A stretch of DNA of 64,000 nucleotides from Chryseobacterium sp. BLS98. GTDB lineage: Bacteria > Bacteroidota > Bacteroidia > Flavobacteriales > Weeksellaceae. The translations under genes and the position numbers were made by a program. Shown in pieces: positions 34,685-44,643 of the stretch; within the stretch, counting starts at the first letter, position 1, and each line of letters starts with the position of its first letter. Below the pieces are notes generated by a model, which was not told the DNA's origin, did not search any database, and saw only the letters and a program-made list of their open reading frames with translations. The stretch spans positions 310,001 through 374,000 of the forward strand of contig NZ_LFNF01000001.1 of the NCBI RefSeq assembly GCF_001045445.1, in the 5' to 3' direction.

Positions 34685-34744
34685 CTCCCGCAGACCACAC
34701 AGATTACAGCAGATGATCTGCAGAATCCATGTAACCGGCGGGAG
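34685..34744 (-). terminator. Compound hairpin downstream of cysS
   Basis: Outer arms CTCCCGC (34685-34691) and GCGGGAG (34738-34744) enclose an inner palindrome, GCAGAT G ATCTGC, at 34709-34721. AAAAAA at 34679-34684 becomes a T tract on the minus strand. It probably terminates cysS; the CAGATTA-like internal repeats suggest that it may be built from a dispersed repeat. Confidence 0.6.
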
Positions 34745-34763
34745 CCTGTTATTTATTGGAGAT

Positions 34764-36230
34764 TTAATTCAGAACGTAAGTTGTTCCGTCTCTTCCGTCT
34801 TTTAATTCAATACCTTCGGCAAGAAGCTTATCCCTGATCTGGTCCGAAAGATCAAAGTTTTTGGATTTTCTGGCCTGGTTTCTCAGTTCTATTAAAACTT
34901 TCAAAGTCTGGTCAAGCTTCTCATTATTATTTTCTTCAATATTCTGGAGTCCCAAAACATCAAATACAAACGCGTTCAGCGTCGATTTTAAATCTTCAAG
35001 ATCTCCAGCAGTGATCGTTTCTTTACCATCATTTAAAGCAAAAATATATTTTACAGCTTCAAATAAGTGGGCGATAAGAATCGGAGAATTGAAATCATCG
35101 GTCAGGGCATCATAGGACTTAGTCTTCCACTCTTTAAGATCAAAACCGGATTGTTTTTCATTGTCCGGAGTGACTGAGTTTAATACTTTAATGGCTTCCA
35201 TTAATCTGATAAACCCTTTTTCGCTCGCGATCATTGCATCATTGGAAATATCCAGCACACTTCTGTAATGTGCCTGCAGGAAGCAGAAACGCACGATAGT
35301 AGGGTGAAAAGGCTTTTCAAAGAAGTCGTTTTCTCCGGTAACCAGCTGCATAGGAAGAATATAGTTTCCTGTAGATTTACTCATACGCTGGGAATTCATT
35401 GTCAGCATATTGGCGTGCATCCAGTAATTAACCGGAGCAACATCATTGCAAGCTTTTCCCTGTGCAATTTCACATTCGTGGTGTGGGAATTTCAAATCCA
35501 TTCCGCCGCCGTGAATATCAAATTTTTCACCTAAATATTTAGTGCTCATAGCTGTACATTCAAGGTGCCATCCCGGAAAACCTTCGCCCCAGGGAGAATT
35601 CCATCTCATAATGTGAGCGGGAGATGCTTTCTTCCAAAGGGCAAAATCCTGAGGATTTTTCTTTTCACCTTGTCCGTCAAGGTCACGTGTATTGGCAAAA
35701 AGCTCTTCGATATTACGTTTTGAAAGTTCACCATAATTCAGTCCTCTTTTATTGTATTCCAGAACGTCAAAATATACGGAACCGTTACTTTCATAAGCAA
35801 ACCCTTTTTCTATAAGCTTTTGGGTAAGCTCGATCTGTTCCACGATGTGGCCCGTAGCCGTAGGTTCAATATTGGGAGGAAGAAGGTTGAACATTTCCAA
35901 TACTTTATGGAAATCTACGGTATACTTCTGTACAATTTCCATAGGCTCCAGCTTTTCCAGACGTGTTTGTTTCACGAATCTGTCATTTTCGACATTTCCG
36001 TCGTCTGTAAGGTGCCCGGCATCGGTAATATTTCTTACATATCTTACTTTATACCCCAAATGCATCAGGGTACGGTAGATAAAATCAAAGGAAAGGAAGG
36101 TTCTTACATTTCCCAGATGCACATTGCTGTACACGGTAGGTCCGCAGACATACATTCCTACGTTTCCTTCTAAAATGGGTTTAAATATTTCTTTCTCTCC
36201 TGTAAGGGAGTTATATAGTTTTAATTGCAT
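34764..36230 (-). CDS. cysS: Cysteinyl-tRNA synthetase
   Basis: This 488-residue class I aminoacyl-tRNA synthetase charges tRNA-Cys. The signature motifs are HIGH-type [13 protein letters not shown] with the zinc Cys in YVCGPTVY, the second zinc region WHLECTAMS and [18 protein letters not shown], and the KMSKS loop [10 protein letters not shown]-terminal helical DALR-like and anticodon region follows. Length is normal. It is a single gene with its own terminator. Confidence 0.97.
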   Translation of the reverse strand: MQLKLYNSLTGEKEIFKPILEGNVGMYVCGPTVYSNVHLGNVRTFLSFDFIYRTLMHLGYKVRYVRNITDAGHLTDDGNVENDRFVKQTRLEKLEPMEIVQKYTVDFHKVLEMFNLLPPNIEPTATGHIVEQIELTQKLIEKGFAYESNGSVYFDVLEYNKRGLNYGELSKRNIEELFANTRDLDGQGEKKNPQDFALWKKASPAHIMRWNSPWGEGFPGWHLECTAMSTKYLGEKFDIHGGGMDLKFPHHECEIAQGKACNDVAPVNYWMHANMLTMNSQRMSKSTGNYILPMQLVTGENDFFEKPFHPTIVRFCFLQAHYRSVLDISNDAMIASEKGFIRLMEAIKVLNSVTPDNEKQSGFDLKEWKTKSYDALTDDFNSPILIAHLFEAVKYIFALNDGKETITAGDLEDLKSTLNAFVFDVLGLQNIEENNNEKLDQTLKVLIELRNQARKSKNFDLSDQIRDKLLAEGIELKDGRDGTTYVLN

Positions 36231-36350
36231 TTTTTTAAGTTAAAAGATTCAATGATTAAGGAATTAAAAATTAGTTAAAATAATTTTAACCACAACAGAT
36301 AATTGTTGTAAGAAAAATTTTATTGGAAACTTTTTTAAATATAACCATTA

Positions 36351-36782
36351 TTAAATAGCTTTTAAATGATACTGCAGATGATCAATATAATCCTGAATAA
36401 TATATTCTAATGTGAAAGTCTGAGGAACTGTTTTTGTGGTATCACAGGTTCTCTGCAAAGCTTCATCAGGAATATTTTCTACAGTATGAACGATCTGAAA
36501 ATTCAAAGATTTCCAAAGAGTAATCACTTCTGAAACCGGAACATTCTGATAATTCTGCGCTTTTACCCAGAAATCCTGATCATAAACAATATTGTCGTTC
36601 TCCTTATATTGTATAACCACAAATCTACGGATATTCGTCAGTGCGCTGTCGCAAAGATGACCTAAAATTTCTTTTTTAGACCATTTTTCCGGTGAAGGTT
36701 TATAAGACCATTCTTCCTCAGAAATGGTTTCGAATCTCTGAAGTTCGGCGTCGACAATATTTTTAAGGATCTGGTAATTCAT
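36351..36782 (-). CDS. DinB family protein
   Basis: This 143-residue four-helix-bundle protein of the DinB/YfiT metal-dependent superfamily has metal-ligand-like histidines in EILGHLCDSALTNIRRF and DYIDHLQYHLKAI (three His in the usual pattern), and WSYKPSPEKWSKKEI near the start. Members include bacillithiol- or mycothiol-dependent S-transferases, and this genome makes bacillithiol (bshA at 14.8 kb), so a bacillithiol-transferase role is possible but unproven. It lies five bases downstream of folE. Confidence 0.85.
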   Translation of the reverse strand: MNYQILKNIVDAELQRFETISEEEWSYKPSPEKWSKKEILGHLCDSALTNIRRFVVIQYKENDNIVYDQDFWVKAQNYQNVPVSEVITLWKSLNFQIVHTVENIPDEALQRTCDTTKTVPQTFTLEYIIQDYIDHLQYHLKAI

Positions 36783-36787
36783 TTTTA

Positions 36788-37456
36788 TTAATAATCAAGT
36801 TTTGCATGACTTCCCACATAATGAAGGAATTCCTGTCTGGTGATCGGGTTGGTTCTGAAAATTCCGCTTAATTCTGCCGTGATGGTAGAACTTGCCGTAT
36901 CTTTTATTCCTCTGCAGTTCACACATAAATGTTTTGCATCAATAATGCAGGCCACATCTTTAGTACCCAGCGCTTCTTTCAGAGCGTCTACGATCTGCAT
37001 AGTCAGTCTTTCCTGAACCTGCGGTCTTTTTGCGTAATAATCCACAATCCTGTTGATCTTGGAGAGGCCAATCACTTCACCGTTTGAAATATAGGCTACG
37101 TGGGCTCTTCCGATGATCGGCAGAAAGTGGTGTTCACAAAAAGAATATACGGTAATATCCTTTTCCACCAGCATCTGGCGGTATTTATACTTATTGGAAA
37201 AAGTGGAAATTCCCGGCTTGTTTTCAGGAAGAAGTCCTCCAAAAATTTCATTCACGTACATTTTGGCCACACGTCTCGGTGAATCCTTCAAAGAATCATC
37301 CGTCATGTCCATCCCCAGCGTTTGCATAATTTCACCGAAAAGTTCGGTAATTTTTTCTATTTTTTCCTGTGGCGATTTATCAAATGCATCTTTCCTAATA
37401 GGCGTATGTTCTTTTCCGGTGAAAATATCATCGTCGTTATCGGTAAAATCAACCAT
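36788..37456 (-). CDS. folE: GTP cyclohydrolase I
   Basis: This 222-residue enzyme makes dihydroneopterin triphosphate from GTP for folate synthesis. Characteristic sequence includes DDSLKDSPRRVAKMYVNEIF, SFCEHHFLPIIGRAHVAY with zinc Cys and His, IGLSKINRIVDYYAKRPQVQ, and DAKHLCVNCRGIKD with the second zinc Cys. A short N-terminal extension is ordinary. It is followed five bases later by a DinB-family gene in the same direction. Confidence 0.96.
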   Translation of the reverse strand: MVDFTDNDDDIFTGKEHTPIRKDAFDKSPQEKIEKITELFGEIMQTLGMDMTDDSLKDSPRRVAKMYVNEIFGGLLPENKPGISTFSNKYKYRQMLVEKDITVYSFCEHHFLPIIGRAHVAYISNGEVIGLSKINRIVDYYAKRPQVQERLTMQIVDALKEALGTKDVACIIDAKHLCVNCRGIKDTASSTITAELSGIFRTNPITRQEFLHYVGSHAKLDY

Positions 37457-37545
37457 TTTTATTTAATTTGCAACAAAAATACGGATAAAATCTGTTCATT
37501 AATTTCATTTTGAACGAAAAACATTATCCTTTCTCAACTTAGCCT

Positions 37546-38700
37546 ATGATTATCGTCGAAGAAGTACAGAACGAAACCCAGAAAAAGGAATTTTTAGAAT
37601 TTCCTGCAAAACTTTACCGGCAAGATAAAAACTACATAAGACCCCGAAACCAAGACATTGAAGAGATTTTTGATCCTGAGAAAAACAGATCATTCCAGAA
37701 TGGAGAATGCACACGATTCTTATTTAAAAACAAACGAAATGAAACGGTAGGAAAAGTAGCGGTTTTCATCTCCGATCTTTATGAACAAAAGCAACCAACC
37801 GGAGGAATTGGTTTTTTCGACTGTATCCATGACCAGAAAACGGCTGATTTTATTTTTGATCACTGCAAAATCTGGCTTCAAAAACGAGGTATGGAAGCAA
37901 TGGACGGACCGATTAACTTCGGGGAACGGGATAAGTTCTGGGGACTTCTGACGGAAGGTTTCGATGAACCGCTTTTCGGAATGAATTACAATTTCCCTTA
38001 TTATAAGCAACTGTTTGAAAACTATGGTTTTAAACTGTATTTTGAGCAGCTTTGCTTTTCGAGGCCTATTTTCGCAGATGTTTCCCGGATTTTCACACTC
38101 ATGCATACCAAACACAGCAGAAATCCTGCAATCTCTGCAAGGCCAATGACGAAAAATGCTCTGCCTAAATTTGCAAAGGATTTCACAGAGATTTACAACC
38201 AGGCCTGGGCAGCCCATGGTGAAGGAAAACAGCTTGAAGAAGACAAGGTTCTGAAAATGTTCAATACGATGAAGCCTATTATCAACGAACATATTTCCTG
38301 GTTTGTGTATGAAAATGAAAAGCCTATTGCCATGTGGATGAATCTTCCTGATGTGAACCAGTGGTTTAAATACCTCAACGGTAAGTTCGGAATTTGGGAA
38401 AAGCTGAAATTTTTATGGATAAAACAATTCGTTAAGAATGAGAAAATGATAGGGTTGGTATTTGGTGTTGTTCCTGAATGGCAAAAGAAGGGAATCGATG
38501 GTTACATGATCTGGGAAGGAACCCAACATCTGAGAAAGCATACGGATTTTAAAACGACGGAACTTCAGTGGATTGGTGACTTTAATCCAAAAATGATAAA
38601 AATAGCGGAAAGTCTTGATACTACTATAACCAGGAAATTAACTACCTACCGGTATTTATTTGACCGCAACAAGGAATTTGAGAGACATCCTTTCCTGTAA
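37546..38700 (+). CDS. GNAT-like protein of unknown substrate
   Basis: This 384-residue protein is of a type frequent in Bacteroidota and weakly related to GNAT acyltransferases: FLEFPAKLYRQDKNYIRP at the start and GKVAVFISDLYEQKQPTGGIGFFDC (two segments of a GNAT-like sheet), then MDGPINFGERDKFWGLLTEG, and VVPEWQKKGIDGYMIWEG as the candidate acetyl-CoA loop in a second GNAT-like half. The substrate is not known. It is monocistronic and convergent with metF. Confidence 0.75.
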   Translation: MIIVEEVQNETQKKEFLEFPAKLYRQDKNYIRPRNQDIEEIFDPEKNRSFQNGECTRFLFKNKRNETVGKVAVFISDLYEQKQPTGGIGFFDCIHDQKTADFIFDHCKIWLQKRGMEAMDGPINFGERDKFWGLLTEGFDEPLFGMNYNFPYYKQLFENYGFKLYFEQLCFSRPIFADVSRIFTLMHTKHSRNPAISARPMTKNALPKFAKDFTEIYNQAWAAHGEGKQLEEDKVLKMFNTMKPIINEHISWFVYENEKPIAMWMNLPDVNQWFKYLNGKFGIWEKLKFLWIKQFVKNEKMIGLVFGVVPEWQKKGIDGYMIWEGTQHLRKHTDFKTTELQWIGDFNPKMIKIAESLDTTITRKLTTYRYLFDRNKEFERHPFL

Positions 38701-38708
38701 AATAAAAA

Positions 38709-38733
38709 AATCCTGCTGTCTCACAGCAGGATT
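38709..38733. terminator. Bidirectional terminator at the end of the methionine cluster
   Basis: A perfect 11-bp stem (38709-38719 with 38723-38733) has a 3-base loop. It lies between metF (minus) and the GNAT-like gene (plus). Confidence 0.9.
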
Positions 38734-38751
38734 CCTTTCATTGATACTCTA

Positions 38752-39711
38752 TTAGAATAGCTCACCGGCTACTTTTTTAATATTGTCACTTTTCCCCATG
38801 GAGTAAAAGTGCAGCACAGGAACTCCAAAATTCAAAAGTTCCTTGCATTGGGTAATGGCCCATTCTATCCCGATCTGCTTTACAGCTTCATTGTTCTTAG
38901 CATTTTCCACCTCGTTGATAAGTTCTTCAGGAAGATCTATTTTGAATACCTGCGGAAGAATTTTGAGGTGCTTTTTCGTTGCAATCGGCTTGATCCCTGG
39001 TATGATAGGAACGGTAATACCCATTTCTCTGGCTTTTGTCACAAATTCTATAAACCTTTTATTATCAAAAAACATCTGTGTAACGATATAGTCTGCTCCG
39101 GCATCTACTTTTTGCTTGAGCCATTTCAGGTCATAATTCATGGAAGGGGCTTCCATATGCTTTTCGGGATAACCGGCTACACCAATGCAGAATTTATTAA
39201 GTTCATCACAGGCTGTCTCATCATTGTGAAGGTATTTTCCTCTTCCCAGATCATTGATCTGGTGAACAAGATCCATTGCACTGGCATGACCTCCCGGTGT
39301 AGGCTCAAAGTACTGATGTCCTTTCATCGCATCACCTCTTAAAGCCATAATATTATCTATTCCCAGGTACATACAGTCTACCAGAAGATATTCTGTTTCT
39401 TCTTTGGTAAATCCTCCGCAAAGTAAGTGCGGAACAGTATCTACATTATATTTATGCTGAATGGCCGCACAGATCCCTAAGGTTCCGGGACGCATTCTGG
39501 TGATACGGCGTTCCATCAGCCCGTTACCTTTGTCAATGTAAATATATTCTTCTCTAGAGGTCGTCACATCTATAAAAGGAGGCTTAAATTCCATGAGCGG
39601 ATCTATATTCGTGTAGAGATCTTCAATTCCGATTCCCTTTTGAGGCGGAACCACTTCTAAGGAGAACAGGGTCTTACCATTTGCGTTTTTAATATGTTCG
39701 GTGATCTTCAT
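38752..39711 (-). CDS. metF: Methylenetetrahydrofolate reductase
   Basis: This 319-residue FAD enzyme reduces 5,10-methylene-THF to 5-methyl-THF, the methyl donor for MetH. It has the family start LFSLEVVPPQKGIGIEDLY, DVTTSREEY, the active-site region LCGGFTKEETEYLLVDCMYLGI and NIMALRGDAMKG, with FAD-binding residues, and GVAGYPEKH. It is the last gene of the methionine cluster, 46 bases after metH. The order, MetH then its substrate-supplying enzyme, fits one regulated unit. Confidence 0.96.
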   Translation of the reverse strand: MKITEHIKNANGKTLFSLEVVPPQKGIGIEDLYTNIDPLMEFKPPFIDVTTSREEYIYIDKGNGLMERRITRMRPGTLGICAAIQHKYNVDTVPHLLCGGFTKEETEYLLVDCMYLGIDNIMALRGDAMKGHQYFEPTPGGHASAMDLVHQINDLGRGKYLHNDETACDELNKFCIGVAGYPEKHMEAPSMNYDLKWLKQKVDAGADYIVTQMFFDNKRFIEFVTKAREMGITVPIIPGIKPIATKKHLKILPQVFKIDLPEELINEVENAKNNEAVKQIGIEWAITQCKELLNFGVPVLHFYSMGKSDNIKKVAGELF

Positions 39712-39757
39712 TTTATAGTTTAATTATTATTTTTAGCTTTAATAGGAGCTGATGCTT

Positions 39758-42418
39758 TTAATCTGCCAGATTAGGAGACAGCCACTTTCTAGCTTCCTGA
39801 ATACTACAGCCTCTTCTCTGTGCATAATCTTTCAACTGATCTTCGGTAATTCTTCCAAGACCGAAATATTTGGCATGGGGACTCCCAAAATAATATCCGG
39901 AAACTGATGCTGTAGGAAACATGGCCAGGCTTTCAGTAAGGAAAACGCCGGTATTTTCTTCTACTTTCAAAAGATCCCAGATGGTTTTCTTTTCCAGATG
40001 ATCAGGACATGCAGGATATCCCGGTGCAGGACGAATTCCTTTGTATTTTTCTGCGATGAGTTCTTCATTGCTTAAATTTTCCTGGTTGGCATAGCCCCAG
40101 TATTCTGTTCTTACTTTTTTATGTAAAAATTCTGCATAAGCTTCTGCAAATCTGTCGGCCAGGGCTTTTACCATGATGGCGTTGTAATCGTCATTGGCTT
40201 TTTCATATTCTTCTGAAAGTTCATCTGTTCCGAAGCCCGTAGTCACACAGAATGCTCCTACATAATCTGTCTTTCCGGAATTTTGCGGAGCGATGAAATC
40301 ACTTAATGCCAGATAATCTTTTCCTTTGGATCTTTGAGCCTGCTGCCTTAACGTCAGGAATTTTGCCTGTTCCTGATTATTTTCGTCAAAGATTATAATA
40401 TCATCCGTTTCATTGGAGTTCGCTTTGAAAATCCCGAAAACTGCTTTTGCCTTTAACAATTTTTCATCGAGAATTCTTTTCAGGATAACCTGAGCATCTT
40501 TAAATAATTCTTTGGCCTGAATTCCCACTACCTCATCTTCCAGGATGTCCGGGTATTTTCCGTGCAGATCCCAGCTTCTGAAGAATGGTGACCAGTCTAT
40601 GAAAGGAAGTAATTCTCTTAAATCCTGATCTTCAATTACAGTCCCACCTAAATTATTTGGTGTAAAGATTTCTTCACTTGCCCAGTCGATAGAAAAATGG
40701 TTTTGCCTTGCCTCCTCAATGGAAACATAATCTTTATCAACCTGTCTGTTGAGGAATTTCTCACGGAAATCGGAGTATTCATCTTTCAGTTCTGAAACAT
40801 AATCTTTATTTCTGTCGCCCAATAAAGAACTTACTACATTTACCGCTCTGGAGGCATCATTTACATGAACTACAGCATTTTTATATTTTAAATCAATCTT
40901 TACGGCTGTATGTGCTTTTGAAGTGGTAGCTCCACCGATCAATAATGGAAAATCCAGGTTTTGTCTTTCCAACTCGGAAGCAATGTAGACCATCTCATCA
41001 AGACTTGGTGTAATTAATCCGCTTAATCCAATAACATCGACTTTTTCTTCAATCGCAGTCTGGATAATTTTTTCTGCCGGAACCATTACTCCAAGGTCTA
41101 CGATCTCATAGTTGTTACAGCCCAGTACAACGCTCACAATATTTTTACCAATATCATGAACATCGCCTTTTACTGTGGCCATCAGAATTTTTCCGTTGGC
41201 AGGCCTTGAGCCGTCTTTTTCAGCTTCAATATAAGGCTGCAGGTAAGCAACGGCCTTTTTCATTACCCTTGCAGATTTTACAACCTGCGGAAGGAACATT
41301 TTTCCGCTTCCGAATAAATCTCCTACAACACCCATTCCGGTCATCAGGTTAATTTCAATAACATGAAGAGGCTTTTCCGCCTGTTGTCTGGCTTCTTCCA
41401 CATCTTCTTCGATGAAACGGTCAATTCCTTTTACTAAAGCATGGGTAATTCTTTCCTGTAAAGGTCTTGTCCGCCATTCTAAATCTTCAACGATTTCTTT
41501 TTTGACGGATTTATGCTTTTCGGAATAGTCCAGAAGTCTTTCTGTTGCATCATCTCTTTTATCAAGGATTACATCTTCTACAAGCTCCAGAAGTTCTTTA
41601 TTGATCTCATCGTATACTTCCAGCATAGACGGGTTTACGATTCCGATATTCATTCCCGCCTGAATAGCATGGTAAAGGAATACGGAGTGCATCGCTTCTC
41701 TTACCGTATCATTACCACGGAACGAAAAGGAAACATTGCTTACACCACCGCTTACGGAAGCATAAGGAAGGTTCTGTCTTACCCATCTTGTGGCTTCGAT
41801 GAAATCAATGGCATTTCTTCTGTGCTCTTCCATTCCGGTTGCCACAGGGAAAATATTCAGGTCAAAAATAATGTCTTCAGCAGGGAAGCCGACCTGATTA
41901 ACCAAGATATCATAGGAACGTTTTGAAATCTCAAGTCTGCGATCATAATTGTCTGCCTGGCCTGTTTCGTCAAACGCCATTACGATTACAGCTGCACCAT
42001 ATCTTTTAACAGCTTTTGCCTGTTTGATAAATTCTTCCTCACCACCTTTAAGGCTGATGGAATTGACTACGCATTTACCCTGTGCTACCTGAAGTCCGGC
42101 TTCAAGAATTTCCCATTTGGAAGAGTCTATCATAATAGGGATCCTTGAAATATCCGGTTCTGAGGCTATCAAGTTCAGGAATTTGATCATGGAAGCTTTA
42201 CCATCAATCAGTCCGTCATCAAAATTCACATCAAGAATCTGGGCACCGCCTTCTACCTGGTGGCGGGCAATATCGAGTGCTTCCGAGAATTTCTCCTCTT
42301 TTATCAGTCTTAAAAATTTTTTGGATCCGGCAACATTGGTTCTTTCACCAACATTGATGAAATTACTCTCCGGGGTTATAATAAGGGGCTCAAGGCCGGA
42401 TAATCTTAAATATTTCAT
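39758..42418 (-). CDS. metH: Cobalamin-dependent methionine synthase, pterin/B12/reactivation modules
   Basis: This 886-residue protein carries the C-terminal three modules of MetH and lacks the homocysteine-binding barrel, which is encoded by a separate gene at 43610-44620. In order: the methyl-THF-binding pterin domain ([18 protein letters not shown], then [15 protein letters not shown]), the cobalamin module with [14 protein letters not shown] (His ligand) and [13 protein letters not shown], and the reactivation domain with [13 protein letters not shown] for S-adenosylmethionine binding. Methyl transfer to homocysteine would need both polypeptides. It is seven bases after the desaturase gene. 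Confidence 0.95.
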   Translation of the reverse strand: MKYLRLSGLEPLIITPESNFINVGERTNVAGSKKFLRLIKEEKFSEALDIARHQVEGGAQILDVNFDDGLIDGKASMIKFLNLIASEPDISRIPIMIDSSKWEILEAGLQVAQGKCVVNSISLKGGEEEFIKQAKAVKRYGAAVIVMAFDETGQADNYDRRLEISKRSYDILVNQVGFPAEDIIFDLNIFPVATGMEEHRRNAIDFIEATRWVRQNLPYASVSGGVSNVSFSFRGNDTVREAMHSVFLYHAIQAGMNIGIVNPSMLEVYDEINKELLELVEDVILDKRDDATERLLDYSEKHKSVKKEIVEDLEWRTRPLQERITHALVKGIDRFIEEDVEEARQQAEKPLHVIEINLMTGMGVVGDLFGSGKMFLPQVVKSARVMKKAVAYLQPYIEAEKDGSRPANGKILMATVKGDVHDIGKNIVSVVLGCNNYEIVDLGVMVPAEKIIQTAIEEKVDVIGLSGLITPSLDEMVYIASELERQNLDFPLLIGGATTSKAHTAVKIDLKYKNAVVHVNDASRAVNVVSSLLGDRNKDYVSELKDEYSDFREKFLNRQVDKDYVSIEEARQNHFSIDWASEEIFTPNNLGGTVIEDQDLRELLPFIDWSPFFRSWDLHGKYPDILEDEVVGIQAKELFKDAQVILKRILDEKLLKAKAVFGIFKANSNETDDIIIFDENNQEQAKFLTLRQQAQRSKGKDYLALSDFIAPQNSGKTDYVGAFCVTTGFGTDELSEEYEKANDDYNAIMVKALADRFAEAYAEFLHKKVRTEYWGYANQENLSNEELIAEKYKGIRPAPGYPACPDHLEKKTIWDLLKVEENTGVFLTESLAMFPTASVSGYYFGSPHAKYFGLGRITEDQLKDYAQRRGCSIQEARKWLSPNLAD

Positions 42419-42425
42419 TATTTGT

Positions 42426-43517
42426 CTATTCTTCTAAAATATAATAGGCATTGTTCGCATTCTGCCGGAGCAGATCCACATGTTTACCTAAAGCAGTGAA
42501 AATTGGAAATCTTTTGTAAGATAAATGGTGTTCTTTTGCAAATTCTTCGATCTCTTCTGTGATCTCGTTATAATACATATAGCTGTAATTCGGGAAAAGA
42601 TGATGAGCGACGTGGAAATTAAAGTTTCCCAAAACATTTCTCACGAACCAGTTGTTTTCTCTCAAATCATTGGTTACCTCAAACTGGTGACGAAGCCAGC
42701 TGAACGGAAGCCCGTTTTTCGCATCCAGTTTTGGAAAAGCATTATCAGGAAGTGGATGCAGAGGCAACAGTACAAACAACGCAAAAATACTTGCCACTAT
42801 TACCTGGAGAAACCATGCTCCCAATGCCAATCCTACAGATACTTTAAAAAACAGGACAGGAACTGCAATCTGGTAAAAGAAATAGAAGAGTTTATAGCTC
42901 ACCATTTTTACTTTTTCAATAAGAGGAATCGAGCCCTGGGTCTTTAAAATCACCCTTTCATTATCAAAAAAATCTCTGAAATCCCTGATAAACATCCAAT
43001 TAAAAAGATAAAGAGGATATACCAGAAAGAAAAACCGGTGCTGAAACCTCTGAACTCCCTTTGCCTTAATCCATGGAATAATTAAAAGAAGGCCGCTCTG
43101 CTCTATATCGGTATCCCATCCGTCCACATTCGGATAGGCATGATGGCTGGCAATATGTCTTTTTTTCCAGATGTACGAATTGGCTCCTACAAGGTCGAAC
43201 ATATGCAGTAAGAGTGAGTTTAGCCTTTTACTTTTATAAATGTTATTATGAGCAGCTTCATGGATCAGGTTCAGGTAAATGAGTACCAGAGAAATCCCCA
43301 TCAGAACAAAACTTCCAATATACATCCATGATCTACCTGCACTGAATAAAGCAATACAATACAAAGTAAAATAGATCAAAGGCAGGATTACTGCTTTGAT
43401 CTGAATATAGATATCCCTGTTTTCTGAAATGTTCTCTATCCGCTGATTCACTCTGTTTCTTAGTTCATTAAAAAGTTTAATATCATCTGAGTTTTTTAAG
43501 TAACTAGGCTTTTCCAT
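42426..43517 (-). CDS. Membrane fatty acid desaturase
   Basis: This 363-residue integral membrane di-iron enzyme has three histidine boxes: HEAAHNN (box 1), [11 protein letters not shown] (box 2) and HVAHHLFPN (box 3), with about four membrane spans between them. The GxxxHxxxH/HxxHH layout and HVAHHLFP third box place it in the front-end/acyl-CoA desaturase branch. It would introduce double bonds into membrane acyl chains, using an electron donor not in this window. It lies inside the methionine cluster between the two halves of MetH, an unexplained placement. Confidence 0.9.
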   Translation of the reverse strand: MEKPSYLKNSDDIKLFNELRNRVNQRIENISENRDIYIQIKAVILPLIYFTLYCIALFSAGRSWMYIGSFVLMGISLVLIYLNLIHEAAHNNIYKSKRLNSLLLHMFDLVGANSYIWKKRHIASHHAYPNVDGWDTDIEQSGLLLIIPWIKAKGVQRFQHRFFFLVYPLYLFNWMFIRDFRDFFDNERVILKTQGSIPLIEKVKMVSYKLFYFFYQIAVPVLFFKVSVGLALGAWFLQVIVASIFALFVLLPLHPLPDNAFPKLDAKNGLPFSWLRHQFEVTNDLRENNWFVRNVLGNFNFHVAHHLFPNYSYMYYNEITEEIEEFAKEHHLSYKRFPIFTALGKHVDLLRQNANNAYYILEE

Positions 43518-43609
43518 AATGTTAAATTTTGCGATTTACTTAAAGTTAACATTTTATAATCAAGCACTTACTTCATATTTAATTTAAAAAATCTATTATT
43601 TTTTATAAA

Positions 43610-44620
43610 TCAAACAAATTTTTCCAATTTTCTTGGGGAATATTCCGCTACTAGATCTGCTATGGCTTTGATGTGATCCGGAGTGGTCCCGCAGCATCCG
43701 CCTATGATGTTTATCAATCCTTTTTCCACATATTCTTTGATCTGTCTGGCCATATCTTCCGGCGTTTCATCATATTTCCCGAAAGCGTTGGGAAGTCCGG
43801 CATTAGGATAAGCAGATACATAGAATTCTGAATTATGAGCTAAAGTTTCCAGATAAGGGGTAAGCTGATCAGCACCGAGAGCACAGTTGAAGCCTACACT
43901 CAATAGGTTCAGATGTGAAACTGAAATCAGGAATGCTTCTGCCGTCTGCCCGCTCAAAGTTCTTCCTGAAGCATCCGTAATCGTTCCTGAAACCATAATG
44001 GGAATTTTGATTTTTCTTTCTTCCTGAATTTCATCGATAGCAAACAAAGCTGCTTTTGCATTCAGGGTATCGAAGATTGTTTCTACCAGAAGAATGTCTG
44101 AGCCGCCATCCAGCAAAGCTTCACACTGCTGCTTATATGCTACTCTTAGCTCTTCAAAGGTAATAGCCCTGTATCCCGGATCGTTCACATCCGGACTTAG
44201 ACTTGCCGTTCTGTTTGTTGGCCCTATCGAACCAGCAACAAATCTTGGTTTATCCGGATTTTGAGCTGTATATTCATCACAGGCTTTTCTGGCAATTTTC
44301 GCAGACTCAAAGTTCAGCTCATATACCAGATCTTCCATATGATAGTCTGCCATTGCAATAGTAGTTCCGGAGAAGGTATTGGTTTCTATAATGTCTGCTC
44401 CTGCCTCAAGATATTTCTTATGAACTTCCTCAATGGCCTGAGGCTGCGTAAGAGAAAGCAGGTCATTATTTCCTTTTACCGGATGTTCCCAGTCTTTGAA
44501 ACGTTCGCCACGGTAATCTTCCTCTTCAAATTTGTAACGCTGAAGCATGGTTCCCATAGCACCGTCAAGAATTAAAATTCTCTCGGATATCGCCTTGTAT
44601 AATTGTTCTGAATTTTTCAT
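43610..44620 (-). CDS. metH: Homocysteine S-methyltransferase domain protein (N-terminal module of MetH)
   Basis: This 336-residue TIM-barrel zinc enzyme equals the first module of MetH. It shows [20 protein letters not shown] at the start, [28 protein letters not shown] (first zinc Cys) and [18 protein letters not shown] with the two adjacent zinc cysteines. It would bind homocysteine as a zinc thiolate and take methyl from the cobalamin protein encoded downstream (39758-42418). It cannot be a betaine-type enzyme with certainty, but the neighbouring modules make split MetH by far the best reading. Confidence 0.92.
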   Translation of the reverse strand: MKNSEQLYKAISERILILDGAMGTMLQRYKFEEEDYRGERFKDWEHPVKGNNDLLSLTQPQAIEEVHKKYLEAGADIIETNTFSGTTIAMADYHMEDLVYELNFESAKIARKACDEYTAQNPDKPRFVAGSIGPTNRTASLSPDVNDPGYRAITFEELRVAYKQQCEALLDGGSDILLVETIFDTLNAKAALFAIDEIQEERKIKIPIMVSGTITDASGRTLSGQTAEAFLISVSHLNLLSVGFNCALGADQLTPYLETLAHNSEFYVSAYPNAGLPNAFGKYDETPEDMARQIKEYVEKGLINIIGGCCGTTPDHIKAIADLVAEYSPRKLEKFV

Positions 44621-44643
44621 TTTCTACATTTTAGCAAATTGAA

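Noticed and set aside
34764..36230. A CRISPR-like or tRNA-related element near cysS
   Set aside because: The neighbouring repeats are only the compound hairpin; no tRNA cloverleaf, T-box or repeat-spacer array was seen anywhere in the window.
43518..43553. An 8-bp inverted repeat (AATGTTAA/TTAACATT) upstream of the desaturase as a regulator site
   Set aside because: It is short and AT-only in an AT-rich gap, so chance is likely; no matching regulator is nearby.
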